Below are positions 37,768 through 50,929 of a stretch of 64,000 bases of DNA, piece after piece. The translations under genes were made by a program, and so were the position numbers. The notes beneath the pieces were generated by a model. It did no database searches, was not told the origin of the DNA, and was given only the letters and a program-made list of their open reading frames with translations. This DNA is from Voacanga thouarsii (Eukaryota > Streptophyta > Magnoliopsida > Gentianales > Apocynaceae): the NCBI GenBank assembly GCA_026120185.1, contig JANUWF010001190.1, positions 2,542,001 through 2,606,000 on the forward strand. Direction: 5' to 3'. Position 1 is the stretch's first letter; each line of letters begins with the position of its first letter.

Positions 37768-38440
37768 TAGGGATGGTAATAGGATCGGATCGAGTCGGAG
37801 ATTAGAAATTTCGGTCCCGCTCTCGTATATGTCTTTGTATGTTTATTCCCAACTCATCTCTGTCACCGAGAAAGGCGGGAATTGAGTCGGGGACAAAACA
37901 ATCCCAAGTTCCGACCCAACGAAGAAGCAGGAGTCCGTCTAAGTCCGAAAATAATTATAAATATTTTTTTAAAAAAAAATTGCTTCTAATATATTTTTAT
38001 TCAAAATTTTTTAATCATATAGAAAATTTTTGTGGTAGTTTCTAATAATTCACGTATTTATCATATCACTAAATTAATAAGAGTAAAATTAATAATTAAT
38101 AACTTTTTTATTTTTTCTCTTTTTTTATTTTATTTTATTTTATATACATATATAATTTATCTTTACATACATATATATAATCATATATAATATATATAAT
38201 ATATTTATAATTTATATAATGTGTATATATATTTATATAATTTATTTATATACACATATATAATATATATAAATATAATATATACAAATCAGGCCAAATT
38301 GGAGGTAGAAATCATGCAATTCTCGGTCCAATCCCTATTAACGGGAGAAATGAAACCCATCCTCAATCCGTCTCCGCTCGAAGCAGGGAATTCTCGACCC
38401 AATCGAATTTCTGATTTAAACGGAAAAATTGTTATCCCTA
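37768..38440. mobile_element. Non-autonomous hAT element (673 bp)
   Basis: The left end reads TAGGGATGGTAATAGGATCG and the right end, in reverse complement, TAGGGATAACAATTTT. These give the TAGGGAT---AAT terminal pattern of plant hAT elements. The flanking 8-mers TGTGGGCG (37760-37767) and CGTGGGTG (38441-38448) match at six of eight positions, consistent with an aged 8-bp target duplication. The interior has GC-rich subterminal parts and an AT-rich core (38100-38290) without transposase coding. Confidence 0.75.
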
Positions 38441-40490
38441 CGTGGGTGCAGCCTTTGCTTGCAAGACGGGACAAAATAAGTGGCGCGTGGAAATCACGTG
38501 AAGGTGCAGAGTGCGGTCGAATCGCCACATATTGTGGAGGACGAGGGTCCACCAACACCATAGGCGTGGGCTACCTGAGGTCGCTCCTGGTTTTCTGGAA
38601 GTCGTGTTCAGCGAAAAACCGAAACTGCTTTACTTAGCGCATTGAAAACAAGTGTCTGGTTTCTGGTTTTGTTCTTTGGGTCTGTGGGCGCGCAGCTTGG
38701 CCCTCGGGCCACGGTTTCGACGGCCCTCCATCTCATACTTATCCCATAAACTAGGACTCTTTACAACTTTGATCACAATTTTTTAAATACAAAAAAATGA
38801 AGCACATCGAATAATTATACTCTCTCCCTCTATCAAATCACATTATCACTTCTAGAAACAGTCAAAGGTATATCCAATCCAAATTTATTTATATATTATA
38901 AAATAGGTATATATGTTTTTTGGATGCAAACGTTTTTCAATTTAAATTTTAATTTTAATTTAAAATAATAATATTAAATTTAATAATTTTTATTTTTAAA
39001 AAATTATTATTTAGTTACAACATATTATATTTCTTCTATCTCATTAATAATTGAATTCTATATTTACACTATTAAATTTCAATAAATTCGTTTCAATTTA
39101 ATTATTATTCAAGTAAAATATAAAATTAAACAATAGGAGGTATGGTTAGCATTTGCCTCCTCCAAATTTTTGTAGAATTTGTTTATTTATCGTAAATAAT
39201 TATTTTAAATTTTATATTTCATTCATCTAAAAAAATTTCAAAATTATCTAATCGATCATTCCATGTGTGTTATCCTCTCAATCCAACTTTTTAGTTTCAT
39301 CTCTAAATTAAATGGACATCCATTAAAATGTAATAAATTTAACAGATGTCCACTTGAATCCATTTATATCCTTGTAAATGTAAAAAATAAAATAATATAA
39401 ATTCTATAATTTGAAGGGATGAGTCTCAGTCCAATCATTAATATCTTTAATTAGCAGGGAATAATATGATAAAATAAAATATTTATTTATTTGATTTTAG
39501 TGATATCTTGTACTCTCGTATAAATTACTATTGTTAATATATTTAATTAATAAAAGAAAATTACTAAAATAAAATATTTAGTTACTACATAAAAATATAA
39601 ACCTACGAATATGCATAAATAGATATCCACCATCCATATAAATTTATTTATTAAATAAATTTAAATAGGGTAAACTTAAATGGATTGAACCCCGTTTAAT
39701 TTCATCCAATTTCAAGTAGACATCTATTTTTCCACACATCTATGTAAGCTCTAACATCATAGAAATTTTAAGAGGACTAAACTAAATTACCATTATGAGA
39801 AATCAAAAAGTTGGTTTTATAACTAAAAATAATAATTAATATTATGATTTAATTAAGTAATACATGATAACAGCAGAATTAAAAAAATAAAAATAATTTG
39901 CAAAAATAACAAATATTAAATAATGAAAGAAGTAAAAGTATTTTAAAAAAAACGAAGTCACAATCCATTTTATCCCATCATTCACATACAATTAAAATAA
40001 AAATCACAACTTACCAATCATTTATACAACTTGCACAAAACTTATCAAAGAGCAACTTTTTTTTTTAATATTTATATTTAAAAATTATGCAAATTAGTGC
40101 ATTAACGTTTCACCTAATGTACGAAAACATTTGTATAATCTGATTTTTAATATAAAAAATATACTCTCTCCATCTAAGTCGTTATGGACTTCTTGTATTG
40201 TTCTAAATTATAATACGTTTAATACTTTTTAAAAAAATTTTAAACTTATATTTACTTTTTTATCTTTATTTATTATTTTATTTTTCTCTTATTTCTTTCT
40301 CGTTTACCGTTAGAATTTATTGTTCTCGTTTGATACTTTTCAAAGAACCATTTGGTGGGAAAATTAAAACTTTACAGCAGAAGTTATAAATAGAATTTTG
40401 CGTAATTTTTGATATTGTGTTATTTCTACAAGAAGAAGAATGAGTTTTTTAATTCTAATTATTATCATAAACAAAATTCAAATAGGAGTA

Positions 40491-40526
<36 letters not shown>

Positions 40527-41179
40527 TCTTATTTTAAAAATTTTAAAATGTATAAAATTAAATCTAACGAGGAAATGAGTATATCTTTATACAAATATAA
40601 CCTTAACAAGTAGCATATAATTAAAATGGTACAGAAAAATGTGGGCGGCCGCTGAGAATTTGTAGGAACCTAATGACTTTAGAACAATTGGAATCACATG
40701 CAGGCTTATACTTCCAATTTGCGTTTAACCAATACGATAGGAACAGTTGACTTTGCGGACCATTTTAACCGCGGCGACTTTGGGAGGGTTTGGTCAACTG
40801 CGGACCTCGTTTCTGTATAGCTAAGTGGGCATGCATATAAACTTTCTCCAATTTGTCGGCAATTTACTTCAAAAACGTTACATTTAATATAGTGGGAGTA
40901 TAATAATACTACTACACTTTAATTATTTAAAGATTATACAGGGATTAATTATCCTAATCTATGTGCCACTAGATTCGGTGGCCCCACTTAAATATTTTCA
41001 AGAGCCAGGCTGCCTAGGACCGGAAATTTAGCATAAGCGCTACGTTCCATGTTTATGTTGGGTCCTATCACCCTTGTATGAGTAAACAAGAAGGAAATAC
41101 ACCCACCGAATGACTAATTAATTAACAAAAAGGGTGATTATCAAATTAGGTATTGGATTCTTGATGGGAATATTAAATA

Positions 41180-41479
41180 CTCATTCTGTTTCAAAATATT
41201 TATTCATGAAACCTTTTGCATACAGATTAAGAGTGTTGAAAATAATATTACAGTTTAGATAAAATTTATATTCTACCTATATTAAAAATTTGATAATTAT
41301 TAATTGATAAAAAATTTTAAAAAGAAATAAGAGTTTTAGAAGGTTGTGCAGTTGACTTAGAATAAATGAAGGTAAAATGAGAAGAAATTAATCATTAATT
41401 CTAGAAATATGTACACGAATAAGTATTTTGATATAAGATAAAAAAAATTTAATGAATAAATATTTTGAAGCGGAATGAG
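41180..41479. mobile_element. Stowaway-like MITE (300 bp)
   Basis: The ends are inverted: CTCATTCTGTTTCAAAATAT on the left, and CTCATTCCGCTTCAAAATAT in reverse complement on the right. A TA dinucleotide on each side (41178-41179, 41480-41481) is the expected target duplication. There is no coding capacity. A shorter relative lies upstream of RBCS. Confidence 0.85.
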
Positions 41480-41593
41480 TACTTATTTTATTAAATGTGA
41501 ATAGATTCATATTTATATGACTATGAATATAAGGTAAGGATTCTCAGTTTTAAGAATAATCAGGTGAAATTTGAATAATTACGTTATAAAAAA

Positions 41594-41599
<6 letters not shown>

Positions 41600-41641
<42 letters not shown>
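41600..41641. repeat. (TA)n microsatellite
   Basis: This is a pure TA tract of about 21 units just right of the Stowaway-like element. Confidence 0.95.
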
Positions 41642-41643
<2 letters not shown>

Positions 41644-43388
41644 AAATCAAGACATGGTAGATAATAACGATTATAATTTTAATGTAAATATCTAATATAA
41701 TTAAAAGATTCCACTATATTTTGTTGTTTTATATAGAGGAGCAACAAAAAATAAGGTACTATAATATTCAATAAGTATATATAATGATTATTCAACTTCA
41801 ATCAAACTGATAAAAAATTCATATTGCAGATTTTTTTTTTTTTTTGGACTTATTCAAAAAAGTTTTTGTTATGATTTATTGGCTATATCAATGTCAACTA
41901 AGAATTTTAGCCATGAGTTTCCTCTACAATTGGAAGCCAATTTAGTTACACTGGCAAATTACTTAAATGGGACTAATTTGCTTTCGCTTTACTTGCATTG
42001 TAGTATATTATTATCTATGGGGATGGCATTTTTTTTTTCTTTTTATTTTATTTTTTGGATTTTTATTGAAGTTATTGATAAATATTTTGTTATTCAAGTA
42101 GGAAGAAAAATTGCAAATTCTATGTCCACCGCCTGGGGAGTGGTTGCCGGCCCAAGACTTTAAATCCCCAGCTAATGAGTAATTGTGACAGGGGAACTGC
42201 CACACATTTTAAACGCCTGTGGTATCAAGTAATCATTCTTTAATTGGCAGCCAACAACTAGTAATTTGTTATTCAATAACAATACAAAAAACTAGAAATT
42301 TGGAATATTGTAATTATTATAATTTTTAATATTATAATGGATTGATTTTTAATTAATTGGGTTATTATTATTATTATTATTATTATAATAAATGTTTATT
42401 TACGTAATGTAATTTCAATACCTAATTGTGATTTTCTGATAATGGAAGAGTATTTCAGTAGTTAAAAACATCCTTGATTATCAAGGATGGATTTAGTGGT
42501 TAGTGGGAGTGGGTGGTGGCGTCCACCTCCAAAATTTTTAAAAACAACTAGTATTTTTCTTATAAAAAATATTTGTTTAAAAAAATAATATATGTAAATT
42601 CTATCTTGTGGTTCCTTGAAAAATATTTTAAATCTGTAATATTGCCCTTCTATCTTTTTCATTGTTATGACTTTATCCCAAATTATAAGGTTCTGACATA
42701 TTAGGTCATAAATACTTTTCTTATAAGTTTATGATTTGTAAGGTAGTAGTAATAATAATAATAATACTTCTTTTTTATATAAAAATATAAAAAGAGGTGA
42801 TGAAAAGGATATTAAAATTTTTTTAGAAAGGGAAGGGGAAATACAAGGAATGGGGAAGAGAATAAGGGAAAAGAATGAGATGCAATCCAGTGTCGATTTT
42901 AAAGTATACGTCTCGAACAATAACCTTCTTACTATTAAGATAAATTATTACCGATCTTGATGACTTCTTCCAAGTAAAAAAAAGAATGGGGTGGGAGAGA
43001 GGATTCGTGACCCTCTTAATGTGTTGAAAATAGTACTTTTAAAAAATTTATTTTAGAAACTATTTGTTTAAAATTTTGTTTTAGATATTATTTTAATAAT
43101 ATTATATTTAACATAATATTAATAAGTAAAAATAAAATTGGAAGTATTTTAAAACTAGAAATGAAGTGAAAAATAACTTTAAAAATTCATAAAAGCTTTT
43201 AAGTTTTTTCAAAAAATGGAAATTTTTTCTATTTCATCATTTTCTCCTAAACATTAAACAAAAGAAAAAAAAAACTACAACTTTCTTCACCACCATAGTA
43301 TAAATTAATCAAACTATTATTTTCACCACTTCTTTTTTTTTTTTTTTTGGAAAATTTCACCACACTTTTGGTCAATCAAGATTAATAC

Positions 43389-43456
43389 GGGATTCGAGGC
43401 CGCACAATTCTTGTACGGGGATTGCGCGGCTCTTTTGCGGCCGCGATTCGGGGTTC
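43389..43456 (+). repeat. Left terminal inverted repeat of the MULE
   Basis: The repeat starts GGGATTCGAGGCCGCAC and is GC-rich, unlike the AT-rich surroundings. It pairs with the right TIR at roughly 80-85 percent identity by eye. MULE TIRs often double as promoters, and the open, CT-rich stretch just inside (43470-44039) ends in a good donor site (TTCAG then GTAAG). Confidence 0.85.
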
Positions 43457-43469
43457 ACAGATCCTACAA

Positions 43470-44039
43470 TACAGAAGAGGCCACGTCTTCTAGCTCAAAA
43501 GCAGGGCAAAACGACATCGTTTCCCCCTAATCTGGCATTGACTCTACAGCGGCTGAAACCAAGCGGGGTAAAAGTGCAAATGAGATGTTTGGCAGTGTGA
43601 GTTGATGTTTTTCCTATTACCAATACGAACTGTTTCAGTTCTTCACGCCACCATCTTGTCTTGCTCTTTCATCTCCTTCAACAAAAAAACCATTGCCATT
43701 GTTGGATTTTTGTTGCCCATTCACCTCCCCCGTCGTCGAAAAACCATCGTGCTTTTCCTCTCCGAGTTGCTCATTCGCTCCATCACTGTCAGCCTCTTTC
43801 TCCTTTTGTCCCTTCACCATTTGTGGATACTCTCAGTCAGTGTCGAGTACCGTATTTTGCCTCTCTCTTATCACTCTAAAGAACACCTTACCTTTCCTGT
43901 CGAAGTTGCCTGTTTACTCCCTCACTGTCAACCTCTTTTGAACCTTGGGATAAAAAAAAAGAAGTTGCAAGAGAGCGAGAACGAAGAAGAAGAAGGGAGT
44001 TTTGCAACTTTTGAACCTTGGGATAGCTTCAAAGTTCAG
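43470..44039 (+). other. Possible leader exon transcribed from the left MULE TIR
   Basis: The segment is relatively CT-rich and ends at a good splice donor. Further downstream, short exon-like pieces with acceptor and donor sites can be seen at 45186-45251 and 46337-46372. A frame of about 145 codons runs through the segment, but its product (hydrophobic, Leu/Ser-rich, then a Glu-rich patch) resembles nothing I know. It could be the start of a transcript leading to the plus-strand gene; this is inference only. Confidence 0.3.
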
Positions 44040-45624
44040 GTAAGATCATTTCCCTTAGAACAAAAAAGTATTCCAGGCATCACAAGGTTTCATTTAATAC
44101 AAGTGTTGTTGGTAGAAATTGCAAAACAAAAGTTAAAGTCCTTGGAAAAAATTTTCTATTTACATATTGTTTGGAGTTGGGATGTTAACCGTTTTGCTTA
44201 AAGATGTTTTGGTGGAATTTTGCTGTTCATTTTATGTGAATGAAATGCAGTGAAAGGAATGGCAAAAATAGGTCACACAAAGGTTATGTAAAGTAAGAAG
44301 ATAAGTTGAAAATGGAATGAAAGAAATGCTAGAAACCATTTTTGTTCATTAGTTATAGCTATGGAATTGTTGTGATTGCAAGATATTAAACTTAAATGGC
44401 TAAACCAAAGCATGCCATGATATATTATGAGAGTTGTGAAGCTGATTTTGGGTGGTTTTGAATGCAAGCAAAGCTATAGAAATTAAATGAACTAAAGCTG
44501 GCTTCATAATGCTCCTGAAAATACGATTTTGTTATGTTCAATACCATGAACTATTTTGAACAGTTTTAAGGGAGCTAGGTTGAAGGGGTGAATGAAACTC
44601 TTTTACTGAAATAATGTCTAAGAAAGCTTAGAGTTTATAGGCTACATGGAAAAAGCCATAGAAATTTCCTAGGTAAAATTTGTTCTAAAACTGGAATACT
44701 GTTTGAGTAGTTTGTGTATGGTGTTTGTTTGTTAATTTAACCATATGAAATGGACTTAATTCTGAAATCTTGTGAGTTGAAATTTGTAGACAATTGTTTT
44801 AGGAACATTTTGAGGTAAGTTTGACTTGATTTGGATAAGTGGATAAAATGTTATAGAGTATATAATGAAGGTTGTCATAGTATGATTGCTGAGAATGGTG
44901 TTTTTTCTTAATTGAAGAAGGTTGGTTGTTTTACTTTATTTTAACCTAAGGGATTGTTATAAACCTTGAGAGATTGAATATACCTGAAGCCTTTGATGTG
45001 AAAAACATAATGGCAAAGGATTTGTAGGATATTTGATGCTTGCTTTATCTCACCAAAGCAAAATATCTATATAGCCTAAAGTAACCATATAGAAATGGAA
45101 TTGTGGTTATATTTTCATTTTTTTTCTACTTAGTTGAGTTAGATGCTTTGTTTCACCATGGAATATTGTAACACTTTGTTGTAGGTGATCTTAACTGGAG
45201 GGAACGATAAATCTTGGGAAGTATTGAATCCAAAAACTTCCAAATATAAGGTGGGTTCTTGTTAGCTGAAAAACATGTTCTGCAAGTGGTTTTTAAAAAA
45301 AATCATGGCCACGATATCACAATGTGTAATATTTCATTTTTTTTAACCTGTCCTGTGCAATGTGTGGATGACTTTCGAACTAACTCCATAAATTTTTCCT
45401 TTACAATAGTCTAACAACTCATAGATAATTGTAAGTTCGTCCGTTTTATATATGCTTTGTTAAAGCATTATTTTGCCATGTTTAAATATGAACATGATCT
45501 ACACTTTAGCATTATTTTGCTTATAAATTAATGCTTAAAAAATACTCGGTTTGGCATTATTACTAGTAAATTCACTATCTATCTATTATTATTATTATCA
45601 TCATCATCATCTAAATATGATGTA

Positions 45625-46580
45625 TGCCAGTGCCTAGGTGGTAGCTTCCAATAGACCTGAGCGGTGGTCTATTGTGTATTTTTTAATCAGTAATTATTAT
45701 GCATATTTTTTTTAAATTCATATTATGTTTCCATTAGTCTTGTATTTTAAATGAAATTTTTATTTGTTTCGGTGGTCATAAAGTGCATGAACATGGCACA
45801 GAAATACATAAACATATAGTAAGAGTATATTCACACTTTTATTAAGGTAGCTATATGGCAGCATAGGCATATTGTAATGTGTTATAGAAATATATGAACA
45901 CAATACAGAAATACAATAAAGATATAGCGAGATCATATTAACATTTTCACTAGACACCTTAGCATACATTTTGTAAGATTTTATACTGTTATTATAGCAA
46001 AAGGTAATATGCAGTAATGCTTCAACTTGTAACTAGGGATAAATTATGATGCTTGAGAACAAGTTTCTAACACCAATAAACAATTAGGTTGCAGAACACC
46101 AAGAGTCGTGAGTTACCTCTATATATACATAAATATGAATTCCAGCCTAAGATGTACAAAGTTGGATGCCTTGGAAAAACAGCAAATATGATGCAACTTG
46201 CTTTCAATAGGATAATGTTAACACTTTGAATTAAACTTTCATTTTGTGTGATTGCTTCTTGCAATGTTAAGAGGGATTCAGGGCCGCGCAATTCCTGATG
46301 CCAGTAAATTTTATTTTTTGCACTTCCTAACTTCTATGTTTCCATGTACAGTGGTGTGGAATCGTTGGGAGAAAAAGGCAGAGGTAATAGTTGATTTCCA
46401 GGCGACTACTATAATCAGTAAGCCAGTGAGCCTGAGTAGTGGCTCCCAGCAGACCTGGGTGGTGGTCTTTCTGTACATTCTATAATATATAGTTAGTATG
46501 TGCATATGTTAGATTGGGATTTGTGTTTCCATTAGCTTTAGATTTTAGATGAATTTTTTTAATTGTTTCGGTGTTCACAA
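45625..46580. repeat. Direct duplication (~160 bp, offset ~0.8 kb) inside the MULE
   Basis: 45625-45785 and 46422-46580 are diverged direct copies. Each runs from GCCAGTG through AGACCTG-G-GGTGGTCT, an AT-rich middle and TTCCATTAG, to TTGTTTCGGTG. Between the copies, 46273-46297 resembles the outer 25 bp of the MULE TIR. This suggests an internal duplication or nested insertion. Confidence 0.65.
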
Positions 46581-46977
46581 AATGTCATCTTTTAAGATAA
46601 ATTTGTCAATTACATCTTGAAAAAAATCTGTAGGTGAAAGTGATTTTTCATTCGAAATTACTCGTGTATGTTATTTTAATAGATGGTTATTATTATATAC
46701 ACACGATACCTTTGTATTTGAATAATTTAACTTGAAAAGGAGTGACAAAACTTCATTTCCAACGTTTGGTGGGCTTCCTGTATGTATGGTCATTGGAGAG
46801 CTTTTGAGAAGAAAATCTAAGGAGGATATATAGCCTTCATTGCTAATAAAGAATCTTAATGATGATTACTGAGTAAATATGCTATGATTGACTAGCAGAA
46901 AACATGAGTAGCTAGTCTTCAATAAAATAATAAATGTAGTAGAAAATATATTAACCGGTGAGCCGCTATCATATGCT

Positions 46978-48220
46978 TAGGGCTTGTTTTCATGTGAACG
47001 TGTAAGGTGATCATACATTTGTGTCAGGTGTGCATGTGTTTGTGTGGCATTGGCCTATGTAGTAAGTATGACGATATAGAGTGTGGTTTGTGTTAATAGG
47101 GTTGTATAAGGTGTTCGTCCATTTGTGTCACGTGTGTATGTGTTTGTATGGTTTGTTCATGTAGTAATCGATACAAATTGACTTAGGGCTTGTATCGTCG
47201 TTGTATAAAGTGTTCATGTACTCGTGGTATGTAATTCATGTGTTTGTGTGGCAATGTCCATGTAGTTCATGTGTTTGTGTGGCTATTGTAATGCATTGTG
47301 GTTCTTGATCCATCGTAGCAAGCTTTGCACATTGCCAACAATGCCAAGAAGAGTACTGCTAGATTGATAATTTTTGGATAGAAGGATGTATAGTGAACTA
47401 TGATAGGGTAATGAAATTTTGATGCAAAAAACATGTAACAAACACAAAAAGATAATCCCGTCTCGCTCAACCTTTTTTTCCTTCTCAAACTTCCATTTCT
47501 AGTACACTCACTTTTTTTTTTCTTTTCCTTTTCCCCTCAGCACTATTCACATCCCCTTCAGTACAATTTCTGTCATTTACTTTTTGATATGCTATATTAC
47601 TGATTATGCCTTGATCCTTCATTGTTGTTTTTCTCTTTGCAATCTTCTTCCATTATTTATATGTTACATATAGAAAATACATGTTTAGAGCTTGTGTTCA
47701 TGTGGTTGTGTAAGGTGTTGATGTATTTGTGTCAGTTATTCATGTGTTTCTGTGTCTAGTTCATATGGTTGCATAAGTTGTTCATATATTTATATCCTGT
47801 GTTCATGTGTTTGTGTGACTTGTTCCTATAGTAAGTAGTGCAGATTGAGATTTTGGAAGGTGTTCATGTAGCTATGTTAGGTGTTCATGTGTTTGTGTGC
47901 CAATGTCCATGTAGTAACTAACGATATGCAGGTTCATGCTAAAATAGTTTGATAAGTTGTTCATGTGTTTGTGTGGCTAGTTCATGTAGCAACTAGTACA
48001 TATTGACCAAAGCATGCTTTGGTATATGGTTGTGTAAATTATTAATGTATTTGTGAATATATTCATGTATTTGTGTGGCATGTTTATGTAGTAATCAATA
48101 CAGGTTTACGATATATTTGGGGAATATGTTCATGTTATTGTGTATTTCATTCATGTGTTTGTGTTGTGTGTTTATGCATTAACTAGTTTACATTGACTTA
48201 GGGCTAGTCTCAGGTGTTCA
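46978..48220 (+). repeat. Degenerate minisatellite array with GTTCATGTGTTTGTGTGGC motif
   Basis: About ten diverged units of roughly 95-110 bp repeat the motifs GTTGTGTAAGGTGTTCATGT, TTCATGTGTTTGTGTGGC and CATGTAGTAACTAGTACA. The array is interrupted by unrelated sequence at about 47290-47680. An oppositely oriented set lies on the other side of the plus-strand gene. No coding sequence is apparent. Confidence 0.75.
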
Positions 48221-49129
48221 TGTAACAATTTATATTCTAAGAAACGTAAGGTTTAGAGTACTCATTATTTCAGTAAAATAATATCTAAATTGATAAAAAT
48301 GCTTGTTGCATTAGAAGATTAAGAAGTATAGACTCATAGTTTGTGCTCCGCATGCGCTACCCTTTCTTAATCCCCACTAACACTTGGTATTTTATTTGAT
48401 GTCTGTGCTGCAGTATCATAACAAAGAAAAGAAGAACTAAATCACAACAAGCTTCTTGGCGATTGGCACCATCCACAAGCGCTCAAGAAGCTGGACCATT
48501 AAGAAGTGACCGGACAGCTAAAGAGGCGCATGTCTTACCGAGGAGGCCACCAAGGGCATACTTTATGTTTTTGTAAGTAGATATTTGAAGGACTTAGTAT
48601 AGTTATTTATCTTTCTGTGAGCTTTATTTGCAATAAAAAATTAGGTCCTTTTTTTGGGAAGACCTTATGAGGACATTTGACATTTTAGGAAAGACTATAT
48701 GGATAGATAGCAAGCATCCAGCAGTTAAGGCGGTAGAGCTTGGTGCGCACGGGTAAGAATTTGGCTACCTCCACACCGTGCTTACCTTTCTTAGGCTTAG
48801 TTGACAATACTATTATTAATGTTCATGGTTTATGTGCCTTTGTAATTACTAAAAAGATAATGTGGTTCGGCAAGCCCGCATAGAAGCTAGAGCTATTTGG
48901 TAAAGTATGGGGACTGGTCAGAGACGGGAATGGGAAGAGAGGCAGAAAGCTGCCTTCCAAGCAGTACAGGAAAGCTTCGTTTAGTTCAAGTACTCATAGG
49001 AGATCTAGCGCACACTAGGTAAGAGACTTATTAATGTGACTTGAGATGTACGATAATTATTTTTTGTTGAACATTATCACAGTATTAATGCTTCTAAATC
49101 ATAACAAATAATTTTTATTATTTTCACAG

Positions 49130-50433
49130 CAACAGGCCACGATTCGATGCTGGGCGACGATACTGAAAGCCTTAGTAGCAAACATGAGTGATGCCAAGCA
49201 CCGAGCTGTTGAAGAGATTAGATTTGGAGGCTTGTTGCAGCTGAATTGCAACAAGACTCAGTACGACTTGTACTTCTGGCTGATTGACAACTTCAAGCCA
49301 AATGCTTCCGCGATTGAATTAGAAGGAGGGCGACGACTTGTCATTACAGCCAGGGATATACAAGTCTGCCTTGGTATTCTAGGAAATGGCAGAGTGCTGG
49401 GGATTGCTGCATCTGATGAGAATCAAGAAGTCATCGATCTAGAGCTGCCAGAAAACTGCACGATGCTTCTTGCTGAGTTGATTGCTATGGAAGCCGGGGA
49501 CGACTTTAAGATAAAGTTTGTCGTACTCGCGGTCTCCACATTTCTCGCACCAAATGGACGGGCCCAGCTGAACAAGGAGGTTGCCTGTTATTTTCATGAT
49601 GCAGTAAGTATCGGGACCCTAAATTGGGTTGAGTATGTACGCCAGCGATTGTGCGCTGAAATTCATTCAGCCCAAGCAACCAGGAAAAGATGTGTTGGGG
49701 GATGCCTATATGTTTTAATGGTAATTGTTTTATTTTTCTTTTTTTGACATAAATAAATTCGTGGTTATTAAATTTGCTTAAATGAACAAAACACTCATTC
49801 ACAACATAACTAACTATTATGGTTATTATTCGATTTGTAGCTGTATTATCTTGACCGGGTGAGGGTAATCTACCATCAGCTCCTGAAGACTATTTCTAGG
49901 GCTATAGTATGGTCCGACGCAAAAGTGTGGACTAGAATCAAAAGAGAATTAACACAAGGTGGGGGATTTGGGAGATGAGAGGTAAGAGATAATTCATATG
50001 CATGCATTCTGTATTCTGTTGGTAATGTTCATGTGATTTCTTTGTGTCAATAGTTTTTAATTCCATTGTATATTGTCATTTTTTATAGATCGACTTCGAG
50101 GGCATGTTTGAGGCCCAGACACATGACTACGCGCATCCAGATGCTGGCCATATTTTTGAAGAGGTCGCGAATGTTGTTGACTCCGCTGCAGCTGTAAGTT
50201 TTACTATTTAATATTTCTTATTTTGTTTACACACAAACTGATTGTCTTTTCAATTTTTGCAGAAACAGTTCGAAATCCTGTACAAGCAGTGCTTGGCTGG
50301 GGTAGATAGTGTCTTACAGACTATGCGGAGTCTGTGCACTATGAGCACTGCCCCTGTAGCGAATATCCTTTCTGGTATGGTACCCCGAGTAGACGTTCCT
50401 GTGCAATCTGATAGGGTTGGGGCAAATGCATGA
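49130..50433 (+). pseudogene. MULE-borne gene resembling the N-terminal domain of Ulp1-associated plant transposon proteins
   Basis: Exons read as 49130-49720, 49841-49981, 50089-50193 and 50263-50433, with GT-AG sites. The first ATG is at 49184, but the frame is open back to the acceptor at 49129, so the true start may lie in an upstream exon. The encoded EIRFGGLLQLNC...DLYFWLIDNF...ITARDIQVCLGI block followed by a FLAPNG segment is the pattern of plant MULE proteins that in full length end in a Ulp1-type cysteine protease. No such protease domain is visible downstream. Exon 2 runs into TGA just after a five-G run (near 49962); a one-base slip there would keep the frame open to the donor. 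The acidic Glu/Asp tail at 50576-50640 lies in another frame. Confidence 0.6.
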
Positions 50434-50929
50434 GGGTGAGGATCCCCCGGGGTCGGGGTAGAGATGGCAGGCCCCTCTAATAGATCCAGTGGTGTGCCGT
50501 CCGATTCAGTCATTGGGGCAGATGCGAGAGGGGAAGGATCCCCCCAGGATTTGATAGAGATGGTAGTCCGGAGGAGTCGGAGAAGGAGGAAGAAGAAGAT
50601 GAGGAGGAGGGGGAGGATGATGATGATGATGATGACAGCCCCCAGAGGAGGGAACAAAACAATCCTCCATGCTATAACGAGCACTTCTTGTGTATCAAAT
50701 GGAGAGAAACAAATATTTAGAAAATAAATCTATAAAATTCATTGCCAAGTTAAAAATGAAGTTGATATATCTCAATCTTAAATTGGCCACGTGCTAGACT
50801 GGTCGTAGTAATTATATCATATGTTGTTTTTCAAAATTTTTCATCTCTATTTGTTAGGGGGGAAAAAAATATGGAGTAAGCATTACATCTGACTTAAACA
50901 TAACCAATCCAACCAATCCAATAAGAACA

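Larger units (their letters stand above)
38441..43388. other. AT-rich intergenic region with MITE-like sequences
   Basis: About 5 kb without a recognisable gene. It contains the Stowaway-like element listed separately, (TA)n tracts at 40497-40523 and 41600-41641, and a second possible Stowaway/Tourist-type sequence from about 40163 (TACTCTCTCCATCTAA) to 40582 (GAGGAAATGAGTA). A 94-codon frame at 41879-42163 has no recognisable product. Confidence 0.5.

Noticed and set aside
38221..38637. 138-codon plus-strand frame in the non-autonomous hAT
   Set aside because: It begins in a (TA)-rich tract and spans the element end, with no domain similarity.
43602..44201. 199-codon frame at the left end of the MULE as a captured protein gene
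   Set aside because: The product is hydrophobic and low in complexity, with no recognisable family. A good splice donor at 44039 lies inside it, so it is listed only as a possible leader exon.
46978..48220. Repeat array as a CRISPR or satellite centromere array
   Set aside because: Units are diverged, few and confined to one transposon, and an inverted set lies within the same element.
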